DNA from: Variovorax jilinensis
GTDB lineage: Bacteria; Pseudomonadota; Gammaproteobacteria; Burkholderiales; Burkholderiaceae_C
Assembly: GCF_030316885.1 (NCBI RefSeq)
Contig: NZ_JASZYQ010000001.1
Location: 1,407,041 to 1,471,040, forward strand
Direction: 5' to 3'
DNA length: 64,000 bases
The position numbers were made by a program, and so were the translations under genes. Shown here in pieces: positions 27,878 through 36,970 of the stretch (within the stretch, counting starts at the first letter, position 1; every line of letters begins with the position of its first letter). The notes under the pieces were generated by a model. It saw only the letters and a list, made by a program, of their open reading frames with translations. It searched no databases and was not told where the DNA came from.

Positions 27878-28316
27878 CCTTGACTCACGCCGCGAACTTG
27901 ATGCGGCTTGCCACTGCGGTGCCGTGCGTTTCCGGCTGGTTCTGGCCGACGGGCTGCGCAGCGCGCGCCGGTGCAATTGCTCTTACTGCAGCATGCGCGG
28001 CGCCGTGGTCATCTCCGCCGACTTGAACGACATACACGTCGTGCAGGGCGCGGACAAGCTCACGCTCTACCAGTTCAACACCGGACAAGCCCGGCACTAC
28101 TTCTGCTCGGTCTGCGGCATCTATACCTTTCACTCGCGACGTTCCGTCCCGAGCCAGTACGGAGTCAACGTGGCGTGCATTTCCGGCCTCAGCCCGTTCG
28201 ACTTCAGTGAGGTGCCTGTGATGGAGGGTCGAAGCCACCCCAAGGACCGGAGCGATGGAAGATCGATGACGGCCGGCTGGCTCAACTACCGCGCCAACGC
28301 AGACGATGAGATTTGA
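27864..28316 (+). CDS. GFA-family (glutathione-dependent formaldehyde-activating/CENP-V like) protein
   Basis: Zinc protein of 150 residues. The Cys pattern CHCGAVRF, CNCSYC and CSVCGIYTFH is that of the GFA fold, with structural and active-site zinc ligands. Family members include glutathione-hydroxymethyl synthases but most have unknown function. The start is a TTG at 27864, supported by AGGAG at 27853-27857 six bases upstream. It overlaps the small frame before it and the membrane-protein gene after it. Confidence 0.82.
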   Translation: MTLPDLDSRRELDAACHCGAVRFRLVLADGLRSARRCNCSYCSMRGAVVISADLNDIHVVQGADKLTLYQFNTGQARHYFCSVCGIYTFHSRRSVPSQYGVNVACISGLSPFDFSEVPVMEGRSHPKDRSDGRSMTAGWLNYRANADDEI

Positions 28317-28563
28317 CGCAAAGACGCACGGCGACAGCTACTGGTTCCCGGCGAAACGCTATGGGTGGGGTTGGGGCATGCCGACGCGCTGGCAGGGCTG
28401 GGCCGTTCTCATCGCGTATTTCCTCCTGCTCGGTCTGGCCTTCATGGTTTTCCGCCCAGACGGCAGTCCGCTTGCGTTTCTCGCGGCCACCGGGGTCCTG
28501 AGCCTCGGGCTGGTCGGAATCTGCTGGCTGAAAGGCGAGCCGCCGAAATGGCGCTGGGGATGA
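28306..28563 (+). CDS. Small two-helix membrane protein
   Basis: 85-residue protein with a conserved-looking aromatic N terminus (YWFPAKRYGWGWGMPTRWQG) followed by two hydrophobic helices at about 32-48 and 58-73 and a short basic/aromatic tail ending in PKWRWG. The Trp-rich opening is seen in other small proteobacterial membrane proteins of unknown function. Its ATG lies 11 bases inside the GFA gene, so the two are co-translated. Confidence 0.65.
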   Translation: MRFDAKTHGDSYWFPAKRYGWGWGMPTRWQGWAVLIAYFLLLGLAFMVFRPDGSPLAFLAATGVLSLGLVGICWLKGEPPKWRWG

Positions 28564-28626
28564 CGCGACACGTACTCCGGCATTGCCTGATGCCTTTGCG
28601 ATGATCGCCGGCGATGTCCGTTCGAT

Positions 28627-30999
28627 TCACCGAACCTCCAGCGTCACCTTCTCGATCTTCCCCGTGAAGCGGCTCTTGATGCCGGCCACGTAGTCTTCGG
28701 ACACCGGCGTGTCGTCGTCTTCGCCAACGTCGGCGCCCTCGTCGGGCGAGATGATGAAGGGAATCGTCTTCTCGATCCGGCCTTCGGCCACCTTCTGGCC
28801 GCCGATGGACATCGAAGCGGTCCCGCCCTTTCCGGGACCTCCGCCGTCGTAGGCGAAGTCGACCTTGATCGTGGCCTTGCCGGGTGCCAGCGCCTGCGGC
28901 GCGGTCACGGTGTAGCGTTCGAGGCCGACCCAGTTGTAGGTGTAGGTGGGCTTGCCGTCCTTCAGGTACAGGCTGAAGCCTCCGAAGCGGCCACCCTGCG
29001 CGAACAGCACGCCATTGGCGCCGCCCTGCGGAACCTCGATCTCGGCAGTGATCGTGCTGGATCGGTTCTTCGCATTGATGAAGGTGTTTTCCATCATGCC
29101 GGTCATGCCGGGGTAGAGCGAGATGGAGGTGCGTGTGCCCATCAGGTCGGGCCGCCCGGCGATCGCCGCGTTGAAGCGTTCGACACTGCGGTCGTCGATC
29201 GGCAGCACGTTGTACTTCGCCGCCTCTTTCAGGAACACCGCCTGCATCTGCCTGAGCTTCGCGGGCTGCTTCGCCGCGACGTCGGTGGACAGGCTGTAGT
29301 CGTTGCGGGTATCGAAGAGTTCCCAGGTGTCCTGGTCGAGCGGCGCACGCGGCTTGGGCTCCCACGGCGCCCTGTGCACGGTGCGCGCCAGCCAGCCGTC
29401 ATGGTAGATGCCGCGGTTGCCGAGGATCTCGAAATACTGCGTCTTGCGTCGGTCTGCGGCTTTCGCATCGTTGAACGTGTAGGCCAGGCTCACGCCCTCG
29501 AACGGCTTCTGAACGGTGCCGTTGACCGACGTCGGGAACGGCAGATGCGCCGCCTCCATCACCGTCGGCGCGAGATCGGTCACGTACTGCCACTGCGAGC
29601 GAATCTCCCCTTGGGACCTGATGCCCTTGGGCCAGTGCACGACCATGCCGGTCTTGGTGCCGCCGTAGTCGCCGGCCACCTGCTTGGTCCACGCAAAAGG
29701 CGCATCGCCGGCCACTGCCCAGCCCGCGGCGTAGTGCGGGTAGGTCTCAGGGCCACCCCATTGGTCGAGGTTCCTCAACTGGCCCTCGATGGACTCCGGC
29801 ACGCCGTTGAAGAAGGTGAGTTCGTTGAAGAGGCCCGTCGCCCCACCCTCGGCGCTAGCGCCGTTGTCGCCGGCGACGTAGATGAAGAGCGTGTTGTCCA
29901 TCGCGCCCAGGTCCTCGATCGCCTTCACGAGGCGGCCGATCTCGTAGTCGGCCTGCTCGGCGAATCCTGCAAAGACCTCCATCTGGCGCGCGAAGAGCCG
30001 GCGCTCGTCGGGCGTGAGCTTGTCCCAGTCCTTGATGCCGGCGGGCTTGGGCGCGAGCCGGGTTCCGGGCGGCACGATGCCGAGCCTGATCTGCCGGACC
30101 AGGGCGTCCTCGCGGTAGGAATCCCATCCCGCATCGAACTTGCCCTTGTACCTATCCGACCACTCCTTCGATACGTGGTGCGGCGCGTGAGTCGCGCCCG
30201 GTGCGAAGTACATGAAGAACGGCTTGTCGGGTGTCATCGACTGCTGGAACCGGGTCCAGGCGATTGCCTGGTTCGTCATGTCCGTCATGAAGTGGTAGTT
30301 CGGATCGGTGGGCAATTCGACCCGGGCCACCCCGTCATACAGCAGCGGTGACCACTGGTTGGTCTCGCCGCCGAGGAAGCCGTAGAACTTCTCGAAGCCC
30401 GAGTTGGTGGGCCATGTGGTGTACGGGCCCGAGATGCTGGTCTCCCAGGCCGGCGTCAGATGCCACTTGCCGAAGGCCGCGGTGTTGTAGCCGTTGAGGC
30501 GCAGCATCTCCGGCAGCGGCGCCACGCTGGCCGGACGGATGCCGGTGTTGCCCTCGAAGGCGGTGGCGATCTCCTGCACTGCGCCGGTGTTGTTGGTGTG
30601 ATGGTTGCGCCCCGTGATCAGCGCCGCCCGCGAGGGCGAGCACAGTGCTGCCACGTGCATGTTGTTGTAGCGCAGGCCGTGGGCGGCCAGGCGGTCGAGC
30701 GTCGGCATCGCGATCGCGCCGCCGAAGGCGCTCGGATGCGCGAAGCCCATGTCGTCGAGCAGCACGATCACGACGTTCGGCGCGCCCTTCGGTGCCTTCA
30801 CTTCGAAGCGGGGCGGCGCCTTGGCGTTGCGGACGTCGAGTTCGGTGACAGGCGTCCGCCTGGGCTCGGCGATCGGCAGCACGGTGCGGTCGAGAGGCGC
30901 GGCCGCCGTCGCCTTCTGCGCCGCCGCGGCGCCGAAGAGGCCGAGGCCGATGCCGAGCGCGAGTGCGGTCAACGCGCCATGGTGCCTGTGTTGTTTCAC
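28627..30999 (-). CDS. Secreted sulfatase (arylsulfatase family)
   Basis: Periplasmic or secreted sulfatase of 790 residues. A signal peptide (about 1-28, AAAAQ) is followed by VVIVLLDDMGF with metal-binding Asp82-Asp83 and the formylglycine motif CSPSRAALITGR with Cys120, which the formylglycine-generating enzyme must oxidise. Later GKWHLTP supplies active-site Lys/His. The last 180 residues form an added beta-rich domain. Convergent or same-strand neighbours are a DUF1254 protein, a small Cys-repeat protein and a DUF3313 lipoprotein. Substrate unknown; no sulfatase maturase gene is nearby. Confidence 0.92.
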   Translation of the reverse strand: MKQHRHHGALTALALGIGLGLFGAAAAQKATAAAPLDRTVLPIAEPRRTPVTELDVRNAKAPPRFEVKAPKGAPNVVIVLLDDMGFAHPSAFGGAIAMPTLDRLAAHGLRYNNMHVAALCSPSRAALITGRNHHTNNTGAVQEIATAFEGNTGIRPASVAPLPEMLRLNGYNTAAFGKWHLTPAWETSISGPYTTWPTNSGFEKFYGFLGGETNQWSPLLYDGVARVELPTDPNYHFMTDMTNQAIAWTRFQQSMTPDKPFFMYFAPGATHAPHHVSKEWSDRYKGKFDAGWDSYREDALVRQIRLGIVPPGTRLAPKPAGIKDWDKLTPDERRLFARQMEVFAGFAEQADYEIGRLVKAIEDLGAMDNTLFIYVAGDNGASAEGGATGLFNELTFFNGVPESIEGQLRNLDQWGGPETYPHYAAGWAVAGDAPFAWTKQVAGDYGGTKTGMVVHWPKGIRSQGEIRSQWQYVTDLAPTVMEAAHLPFPTSVNGTVQKPFEGVSLAYTFNDAKAADRRKTQYFEILGNRGIYHDGWLARTVHRAPWEPKPRAPLDQDTWELFDTRNDYSLSTDVAAKQPAKLRQMQAVFLKEAAKYNVLPIDDRSVERFNAAIAGRPDLMGTRTSISLYPGMTGMMENTFINAKNRSSTITAEIEVPQGGANGVLFAQGGRFGGFSLYLKDGKPTYTYNWVGLERYTVTAPQALAPGKATIKVDFAYDGGGPGKGGTASMSIGGQKVAEGRIEKTIPFIISPDEGADVGEDDDTPVSEDYVAGIKSRFTGKIEKVTLEVR

Positions 31000-31032
31000 G
31001 ATGAAGATGCCTGTGGGAGACCAGTTCCCGAA

Positions 31033-32556
31033 TCACTTGCCTGCAACGATGCCCGGCGGCTTCCATGTGCCTTCGCCGGCCGGCAGGATCGAAGGCGGCG
31101 TCGTCTTCGGCCAGTAGAGGCGCATCGCGAGGTAGATCGGGCCGTCCGGTGCCGGCAGCCAGTTGGCCTCGAGCGCCTTGCCCGGCGAATCCTTCTGGAT
31201 GTAGAGCGTGAGCGAGCCGTCGCGGTTCTTCTTCATCGCCGAGACCATTGGCGAATTGATGAGGTAGCGGTTGATCGGGTTCTTGATCAGCAGCTGCGTC
31301 TTGCCGTCGTACATGGTCACCGACCAGAACGCATTCACGGGCGGCGTCTGCCCGGCCGGGAAGGTCAAGGTGTAGCTGTGCTTGCTGCCATCGAGCGGTT
31401 CTCCCTTGCCGTCGACGCGGGTGAGGGGATAGGCGGCTTCGATGGAATCGTTGCCGTAGATGCCGCCCTTGGCGGCGCCGGCGCGCATCAGCCAGTCCTG
31501 CTTGTAGAAATTGCGGTCACCGAAGAAGGAGCCGATGTTCCAGCCGTTGACGTTCTTGATGCCCGTGGTCAGCCACTTGTCGACCTTCTCGTCGCCGTCC
31601 TTCATGCCGAGCAGAACCGCCGCCTTGTGCTCGAGCGACATGTCCTTGAATTCGAACGACTTGCCTGGGCCGATGCCGATGCGCGCGATCCGCGCACGCA
31701 CCTCACGGTCTTCTGCCGTTGCCGGAACGTACTTCAAGGCGGCGTCCAGATACTCGTAGAAGTTCTTCTTGATGCCGTCGGTGGTCGCGGGGAGGAAACT
31801 GACCGCTGGCGCAGGCGGCGGCGCAGGCCTGCCGAGGAACGCCGACAGCGGGCGGACCTTGTAGCCCGACTGCACCTTCACCACGTTGGGCATGTCCTTC
31901 GGATTGAAGAGCTGCGTGCGGTAGACCGCCAGCGCGAACGGCGTCGTCGAGCTGAAGACCTTGCGGATGCCGGGCGGGGTCGGGCCCTTCCAGTCCGGTC
32001 CGACCACCATGTAGCTGCCGGGCTCATTGCCGGTGGCCCGGCTGCCGATGTAGCCGAAGTTGTAGGTGTTGCCATCGTTGAGCATCACTGCGTAGTAGCG
32101 CTTCTTGTCCACCGCAGGGACGGTGAGCACGATCGGTTCGGCCCGCAGGTCCATCCAGACCAGCGAGTAGGGCGTGTCGCTGTTGGGCGTGATGACGGCC
32201 GTGTCCTGGTAGGTGTAGACGCGCGGCTCGTTCTTGATCTCGTTGAACGGGGCCTTGAATTGCGTGCCTCCCTTGTCCACCGCGTATTCGTTCATCACGG
32301 CGTAGTTCATCACGATGGGCAGGCCGTAGATGAAGGCCTCCTCGGCGATCGACTTGGTCTCGGCGAGGCTCGGCGCCGCGACGCCAGCGGCTCTTTCCGC
32401 CTTTGCCGCTTGCGTGACCGGATCGTCCTTGCTGGCGCACCCGGTCGCAAATGCCATTGCTGCAGCCAAGGCGGCGACGCCTTGAACGAGTCTGCGCATC
32501 CCGTTCTGCGGCAGCCGGCGCCTGGGCGCTGACAAGGTGGAGTTCTGCTTCTTCAT
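31033..32556 (-). CDS. DUF1254/DUF1214 domain lipoprotein
   Basis: Exported protein of 507 residues. A twin-Arg-containing N terminus leads to a lipoprotein-like signal ending in MAFATGC (Cys about residue 40). The DUF1254 part contains AEEAFIYGLPIVMNYAVMNEY and TPNSDTPYSLVWMDL; the DUF1214 part contains PPVNAFWSVTMYDG and RYLINSPM near the C terminus. Both domains occur together in many secreted proteins of unknown function, often beside sulfatases or hydrolases. Start ATG 32556 follows GGGGAA. It precedes the sulfatase in a same-strand series (33-bp gap). Confidence 0.87.
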   Translation of the reverse strand: MKKQNSTLSAPRRRLPQNGMRRLVQGVAALAAAMAFATGCASKDDPVTQAAKAERAAGVAAPSLAETKSIAEEAFIYGLPIVMNYAVMNEYAVDKGGTQFKAPFNEIKNEPRVYTYQDTAVITPNSDTPYSLVWMDLRAEPIVLTVPAVDKKRYYAVMLNDGNTYNFGYIGSRATGNEPGSYMVVGPDWKGPTPPGIRKVFSSTTPFALAVYRTQLFNPKDMPNVVKVQSGYKVRPLSAFLGRPAPPPAPAVSFLPATTDGIKKNFYEYLDAALKYVPATAEDREVRARIARIGIGPGKSFEFKDMSLEHKAAVLLGMKDGDEKVDKWLTTGIKNVNGWNIGSFFGDRNFYKQDWLMRAGAAKGGIYGNDSIEAAYPLTRVDGKGEPLDGSKHSYTLTFPAGQTPPVNAFWSVTMYDGKTQLLIKNPINRYLINSPMVSAMKKNRDGSLTLYIQKDSPGKALEANWLPAPDGPIYLAMRLYWPKTTPPSILPAGEGTWKPPGIVAGK

Positions 32557-32579
32557 GGTATTCCCCGGTTCCGTGAAAA

Positions 32580-32819
32580 CTACTTGCGAACGACGGCCGC
32601 GCCATGGGGGCCGGCGCAACCCGCACGGTAGACGCCGTTTGCGCAAACCACCTTGGGCGGCGGCGGGGGCACCGGCTTGCGCACGACGGCGGCGCCGTTC
32701 GGCCCTACACAGCCCGCGCGGTACACGCCCTTGGCGCAGGCCGCTGCCGACGCCTCCAAGGGAACCAGGGCCGCGAACGCCAGGGCGATGGCGGCGGTGA
32801 ATGAGCACGGTCCGTTCAT
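32580..32819 (-). CDS. Small secreted protein with duplicated Cys motif
   Basis: 79-residue exported protein. A signal peptide (about 1-26) is followed by two nearly identical 21-residue units that both contain GVYRAGC and GAAVVRK, joined by the linker PVPPPPPKVV. Each unit has two Cys seven to eight residues apart, fitting one disulfide loop per unit. Similar GVYRAGC units occur in small proteins of other proteobacteria, but no function is known to me. It lies between the DUF1254 and DUF3313 genes on the same strand. Confidence 0.7.
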   Translation of the reverse strand: MNGPCSFTAAIALAFAALVPLEASAAACAKGVYRAGCVGPNGAAVVRKPVPPPPPKVVCANGVYRAGCAGPHGAAVVRK

Positions 32820-32839
32820 GATGTGATTTCCTTTCGGCT

Positions 32840-33625
32840 TCATTGAGAGGCACTGCGCAGCACGGCGAACCGGCGCGCGAAGGCACTCGACCACTTGTTG
32901 AAGGCATCCTTGGCATAGCTCCAACTCGTGAACGAACTGACATAGCCGTTCATCCAGGCCATCGCCGCTGTGGTGGCGCCCTTGTCGAGATCGGCGGCGT
33001 ACTTGAGCCCGATCTGCGTGTCCGCGCACTCGCCCACCACCTCGCCAGAGACGCCATCGCGAAACTGAGCTTCCAGGCCGGTCTGGCCCATGTAGGGGGT
33101 CGACCCGACCGGCCGCCCGGTGGCGGCACCGGCACCCATCTCGGCGACGAAGCCGTACGGCACCGCGGTGCCGGCCAGGCTCTTGGCGGTGTCGGTGGGA
33201 ATCAGCGAGGTCAGGGCGAACCTCAGGCGCAGCACACCCGGCCCGGGCGCCTCGACGATCTGCACGCCGCCCTTCAGGTTGCTGACCAGTGACGCATGGA
33301 AGTAGTCGACCAGCATCTTCAGATCGGTCGGATCGATCGGCTTCTGGATGTCGGAGGGCTCCAGGTACACCTGGATGCGCTCGATCATCACCTTGTCGTA
33401 GCCACCCCATTTCACCCCAGGCTGCAGCCAGCAGAGGAAGCCTTCGCCGCTCGGCGTGGGCTTGAGCCGGCCGGGCTCGGTGAGGAAGCCGACCTTGCGG
33501 ATCTTCGCCTCGGCGTTGTTGGAGGCAACGATGCCGCTGCTGTCATAGCCCGGGGTCGAGCAACCCGCAAGCAATGCGCCGACCGCCATGAAGGCGGCTG
33601 CGCAGGTGGATCGGATCGGGTGCAC
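32840..33625 (-). CDS. DUF3313 family lipoprotein
   Basis: Putative outer-membrane or periplasmic lipoprotein of 261 residues. Lipobox VGALLAGC (Cys about residue 22) is followed by a DUF3313-type domain with LVDYFHASLVSNL and APGPGVLRLRFALTSLIPT. The start is best placed at GTG 33625 because AGGAG lies five bases upstream on this strand; an ATG 27 bases further up has no such site. First gene of the series DUF3313, Cys-repeat protein, DUF1254, sulfatase, and divergent from the receiver-only gene. Confidence 0.78.
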   Translation of the reverse strand: MHPIRSTCAAAFMAVGALLAGCSTPGYDSSGIVASNNAEAKIRKVGFLTEPGRLKPTPSGEGFLCWLQPGVKWGGYDKVMIERIQVYLEPSDIQKPIDPTDLKMLVDYFHASLVSNLKGGVQIVEAPGPGVLRLRFALTSLIPTDTAKSLAGTAVPYGFVAEMGAGAATGRPVGSTPYMGQTGLEAQFRDGVSGEVVGECADTQIGLKYAADLDKGATTAAMAWMNGYVSSFTSWSYAKDAFNKWSSAFARRFAVLRSASQ

Positions 33626-33680
33626 CGCAACTCCTGAAATGGGACGGCGCAAGGCTATTCCGAATCGACGCCGCGCACAC

Positions 33681-33696
33681 CTTCCCTTTGGGGAAG
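33681..33696. promoter_or_regulatory. Inverted repeat between DUF3313 and receiver genes
   Basis: CTTCCC-TTTG-GGGAAG is a perfect six-base inverted repeat with a four-base centre, placed between two divergent genes (starts at 33625 and 33737). Candidate operator, perhaps of the neighbouring LuxR-type regulator. No second copy was seen in the adjacent promoters, so the link is weak. Confidence 0.3.
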
Positions 33697-33736
33697 TAGA
33701 CGGCCGCCGCCGAGACGCTCACAGTGCCAGGACTCC

Positions 33737-34120
33737 ATGAGCCATCGACCGCACCTGAACATCGCCGTCGTGGATGACGATGAAAGCCTCTGCCGCTCGC
33801 TCGGCCGGCTGTTGCGTGCTTCAGGTATGCAGCCGGTCAGCTATGGCTCGGCCGAATCGTTCCTGGCCGACAGCCAGCATGCGCACTTCGATTGCCTGGT
33901 GCTCGACATCGAGCTCGGCGGCATGTCCGGGCTCGAGCTCGCCAGGCTCCTGAACGAACAGGGGAGTGTGGTGCCCTTTCTCTTCATCACTGCCCACGAC
34001 GACGAGGCGTCCCGGGCAATGGCCATGGGGCTCGGCGCGCGGGCCTGGTTCCGGAAGAACGACCCCGGCGCCGATGTGCTCGATGCGATCCTCCGTGCGG
34101 CCGGGAACGCGGCGAGCTGA
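33737..34120 (+). CDS. Single-domain response regulator (receiver only)
   Basis: 127-residue receiver domain with no output domain. Acidic pocket VVDDDE, phospho-acceptor Asp in CLVLDIELGG (about residue 54), Thr in FLFITAHDD and a Lys in WFRKNDPG are intact. Such FixJ-like stand-alone receivers can compete for phosphate from a kinase or bind it as a sink. It faces the LuxR regulator and kinase genes convergently, 19 bases from the regulator's stop. Confidence 0.85.
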   Translation: MSHRPHLNIAVVDDDESLCRSLGRLLRASGMQPVSYGSAESFLADSQHAHFDCLVLDIELGGMSGLELARLLNEQGSVVPFLFITAHDDEASRAMAMGLGARAWFRKNDPGADVLDAILRAAGNAAS

Positions 34121-34139
34121 GCGACCCGTCAGGCGAGGT

Positions 34140-34772
34140 CTACGCCGCAGGTCGCCCCGTGTCCCGGTCGAAACCTGCGTCCTGCGCCAGCCGGGACAGC
34201 TCGGCGACGGCACGCACGTCGAGCTTGGCCATGATGGCGCTGCGGTGCAGCTTCACCATGCGTTCGCCGATGTCGAGGTCGCCTGCGATCTGCTTGTTGA
34301 GGCGACCTTTCAGAACCCCGGACAGCACCTCGCGCTCGCGCGGTGAAAGGCTTGCGAAACGCGCCAGGAGGTCGTCACGGCGAGCGCGCCCCGCCTGTTC
34401 CCGCTCGCCGCGCGCCAGGGCGCGCCGGACCGCGCCGAGCAGTTCCTCCCTGGACGCGCGCTTGTCGAGAAAGTCCTCCGCGCCTTCGCGCATGGCCCGC
34501 ACCGTGGTGGGGATGTCGCCGTGCCCGGTGAGGAACACCACCGGCATCGGGTTGCGCGTGCGCACGAGGGCCGCCTGGAGCTCGAGGCCATCGAGGCCCG
34601 GCATCCGGAGGTCGGCGACCACGCAGCCCGGTGGCAGTGCCTCGCATCGCGCGAGAAAGTCGCTGGAGGCACCGAAGGCCTCGACTTCGAACCCGCTCGC
34701 ACGCAGCAGTCGCGATGTCGCAGTGAGAAACGAGGCGTCGTCGTCGACGACATAGACGCAAGCGGATGTCAT
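34140..34772 (-). CDS. FixJ/NarL-type response regulator
   Basis: DNA-binding response regulator of 210 residues. The receiver contains VYVVDDDASF, Asp in VVADLRMPG (about residue 54) and Lys in DFLDKRAS. The LuxR-type helix-turn-helix is LSPREREVLSGVLKGRLNKQ. The atypical QIAGDLDIGERMVKLHR keeps the recognition helix pattern. Its start overlaps the histidine kinase stop by four bases, so the two form one signalling unit. Confidence 0.9.
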   Translation of the reverse strand: MTSACVYVVDDDASFLTATSRLLRASGFEVEAFGASSDFLARCEALPPGCVVADLRMPGLDGLELQAALVRTRNPMPVVFLTGHGDIPTTVRAMREGAEDFLDKRASREELLGAVRRALARGEREQAGRARRDDLLARFASLSPREREVLSGVLKGRLNKQIAGDLDIGERMVKLHRSAIMAKLDVRAVAELSRLAQDAGFDRDTGRPAA

Positions 34773-36604
34773 GATCGATTGTCTGCCTTCGCGGCGACGG
34801 GCAAGGTGAAGCGCAGGCAGGCGCCCGGCGTGTCCGGCTGGCGGCTTTCGGCCCAGAGTCGGCCGCCATGCGCCTCGATCAGGCTGCGCGAGATCGACAG
34901 GCCCATGCCCATTCCCGCCAGCTTGGTCGTGAAAAAGGAATCGAACACCTGTTCGACGCGGTCCGCGGGGATGCCCGGACCGCTGTCGCACACGGCGATC
35001 TCGACCCAACGCGCATCGCGAAGCTTTCCCGTGACGACGACGTCGCGCACCTTGCCGCCCGACTCATCGATCGCATCCATGCCGTTGGAGATCAGGTTGA
35101 GCAGCACTTGCTGAAGGTGCACGCGGTCGCCCCTGACGCCGGGAAGCGCTTCTTCCACCTGAACCGCCAGTCGCACATGGCGCGCCGCGGCGTCGGGGCG
35201 CACCAGCGCCTTCACCTCGCCGAGCAAGTCGTCGACCGACAGCGGCTGCATGTCGATGTCATGGCGACGCAGCATCGAGCGCATGCGGTCGATGACCGCG
35301 CCGGCGCGCCGATCGTCGCCGAGGATGTCCTCGACGATCGCACGCAGCTCCTCGACGTCCGGCTGCGGTGCCTGCAGCAGGATCGACGCAGCCTCGGCAT
35401 TGCGCAGGATCGCGCCGAGCGGCTGGTTGATCTCATGGGCCAGGGCAGCGGCGAGTTGGCCCATCACCGACACGCGGCCGGCATGCGCGATCTCATGCCG
35501 CAGCCGCAGCATCTCCTGCTCCCTCTCCTTGCGGCCGGTGATGTCGCTGCAGGCACCACGCGTGCGTCGCGGCCGCCCCTCCTCGAACTCGAATCGCCCC
35601 TGGACGGACAGCCAGCGCACCCCGCCGTCGGGCTCGAGCACCCGGAACTCGGCGTTGTATCGGTCCGCGCCGGGAACCGGCGACGACAGGGTCTGACCGA
35701 TGGCCTGGCGGTCATCGGGATGCACCTTGCGCAGCAGGCGGTCGAGATCGACGGCTTCGGTCGCGCTCAAGTCGAACAGCGCACGCGCGCGCGGACTGGC
35801 CCAGAACGTACCGAGCGCCATGTCCCGCACCCAGATGCCGAGGTGGGCCGCTTCCGCCGCCAGCGTCATGCGCTCCTCGCTCTCGCGCAGATCCTGCACC
35901 AGCCTGGCGGCATTCAACACGTTGCGGCTCAGCTGATAGGCCATCGCAAGCACGACGCCGAGCGAGAACACGCTGATCGTGATCGGCATCTTCGCGGCGC
36001 CCCAGAAGATCAGCACCGCCTGGCCGATTCCCGCGAGCGCGAAGAGCACGGCGCTGCCGCCGATCGACAACGCCTTGGCACGTTCCCCGCGCCGCCAGGC
36101 CGAAAGCGCCGCGTCGGCGATGAAGACCACCAGCAGGCAATTGGCGACCTGCCCGAGGAGCATCCAGGGATTGGCCGTGCCAACCGGGAGGGACACCGAT
36201 TCCCCCAGGAACGGGATCGCCTGGAGCGTGGCGATCTGCGTGTAGTTGAGGGCCACCCCGGTCAGGTAGTTGGGCACGAGCGACACGGTCCGCATCCCGA
36301 CCACCAGCCAGCCGAGCCACGGACGCCCGGCCTTGAAATAGCTCCGCACGAAGCCGAAGAGCGACACCGTGAGCAGCCAGACGGCCACATGACCGGCCCG
36401 CAGCGCAGCCGCATAGTCGGCCGGAGTCTGCGCATGCATCATCCCGAGTTCGCAGAAGGCCAGGCCGGCATTGGCCGCCGCCAGCAGCGCGAAGAAGAGG
36501 CTGGGCCACGCTGCGCGGTCCTTGAGCCACACGGGGAAATGCACGGCCGCCAGCGTCAGGCATGCGGACGCGACCATGGCCCAGATCACAGTCACCCAAC
36601 TCAT
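34769..36604 (-). CDS. Membrane-bound PAS histidine kinase
   Basis: Sensor kinase of 611 residues. Seven hydrophobic helices occupy about residues 1-230, then a PAS domain (about 250-375, with the PAC segment LSVQGRFEFEEG), an H-box LAAALAHEINQPLGAILRNA with the phospho-acceptor His, and an ATPase domain with VLLNLISNGMDAI, CDSGPGIP and GMGMGLSISRS. The NQPL form of the H-box is that of FixL/StyS/TodS-like kinases. Start ATG 36604 follows GGGAG six bases upstream. Together with the LuxR regulator it may control the divergently placed sulfatase gene series. Confidence 0.9.
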   Translation of the reverse strand: MSWVTVIWAMVASACLTLAAVHFPVWLKDRAAWPSLFFALLAAANAGLAFCELGMMHAQTPADYAAALRAGHVAVWLLTVSLFGFVRSYFKAGRPWLGWLVVGMRTVSLVPNYLTGVALNYTQIATLQAIPFLGESVSLPVGTANPWMLLGQVANCLLVVFIADAALSAWRRGERAKALSIGGSAVLFALAGIGQAVLIFWGAAKMPITISVFSLGVVLAMAYQLSRNVLNAARLVQDLRESEERMTLAAEAAHLGIWVRDMALGTFWASPRARALFDLSATEAVDLDRLLRKVHPDDRQAIGQTLSSPVPGADRYNAEFRVLEPDGGVRWLSVQGRFEFEEGRPRRTRGACSDITGRKEREQEMLRLRHEIAHAGRVSVMGQLAAALAHEINQPLGAILRNAEAASILLQAPQPDVEELRAIVEDILGDDRRAGAVIDRMRSMLRRHDIDMQPLSVDDLLGEVKALVRPDAAARHVRLAVQVEEALPGVRGDRVHLQQVLLNLISNGMDAIDESGGKVRDVVVTGKLRDARWVEIAVCDSGPGIPADRVEQVFDSFFTTKLAGMGMGLSISRSLIEAHGGRLWAESRQPDTPGACLRFTLPVAAKADNRS

Positions 36605-36970
36605 CCACGCTCCCAATGGTGATCGGGTGATTCTGACCGATGGCGCCATTCGGGCGCCTCGCCGATGCACTCATCGAGCACATCGGGGGTTCGATGCGGG
36701 CGGGGACCTGCCGCAGAGCCTCGGATCGTCTTCGTCCGGAACGCGCATGAGTGGAGAAGCTGCGGGGGCCGCCTTAGAGCCGAACCTTGTCATCGGCACC
36801 ACCGAACGCGTGTTTCGCGCGTATGGGGCACCACGCGTACTGATCAGGGTGCGCATCCTCGCGTGAGGCTTTTGAGGCATGCGGAAAGTGGACTGCATGG
36901 GACGGTGCGGGCGCCCAGTCTGTCGATCCCATTGACAGATAATGCGGCCACCACCCTTTCCCACAGAAGA
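36605..36970. other. 366-bp intergenic region upstream of kinase and methyltransferase genes
   Basis: No gene seen. Frames extending the methyltransferase gene upstream to 36665 have Arg/Cys-rich, non-family sequence and no ribosome site. The region is less GC-rich than its surroundings toward 36930, where TTGACA (36932-36937) followed closely by GATAAT suggests promoter material for the methyltransferase gene, but no properly spaced -35/-10 pair can be assigned. Confidence 0.5.

Noticed and set aside
36665..36970. Upstream extension of the TPR-methyltransferase reading frame
   Set aside because: The extension does not continue the TPR pattern and no ribosome site supports it; ATG 36971 begins directly at the first helix.
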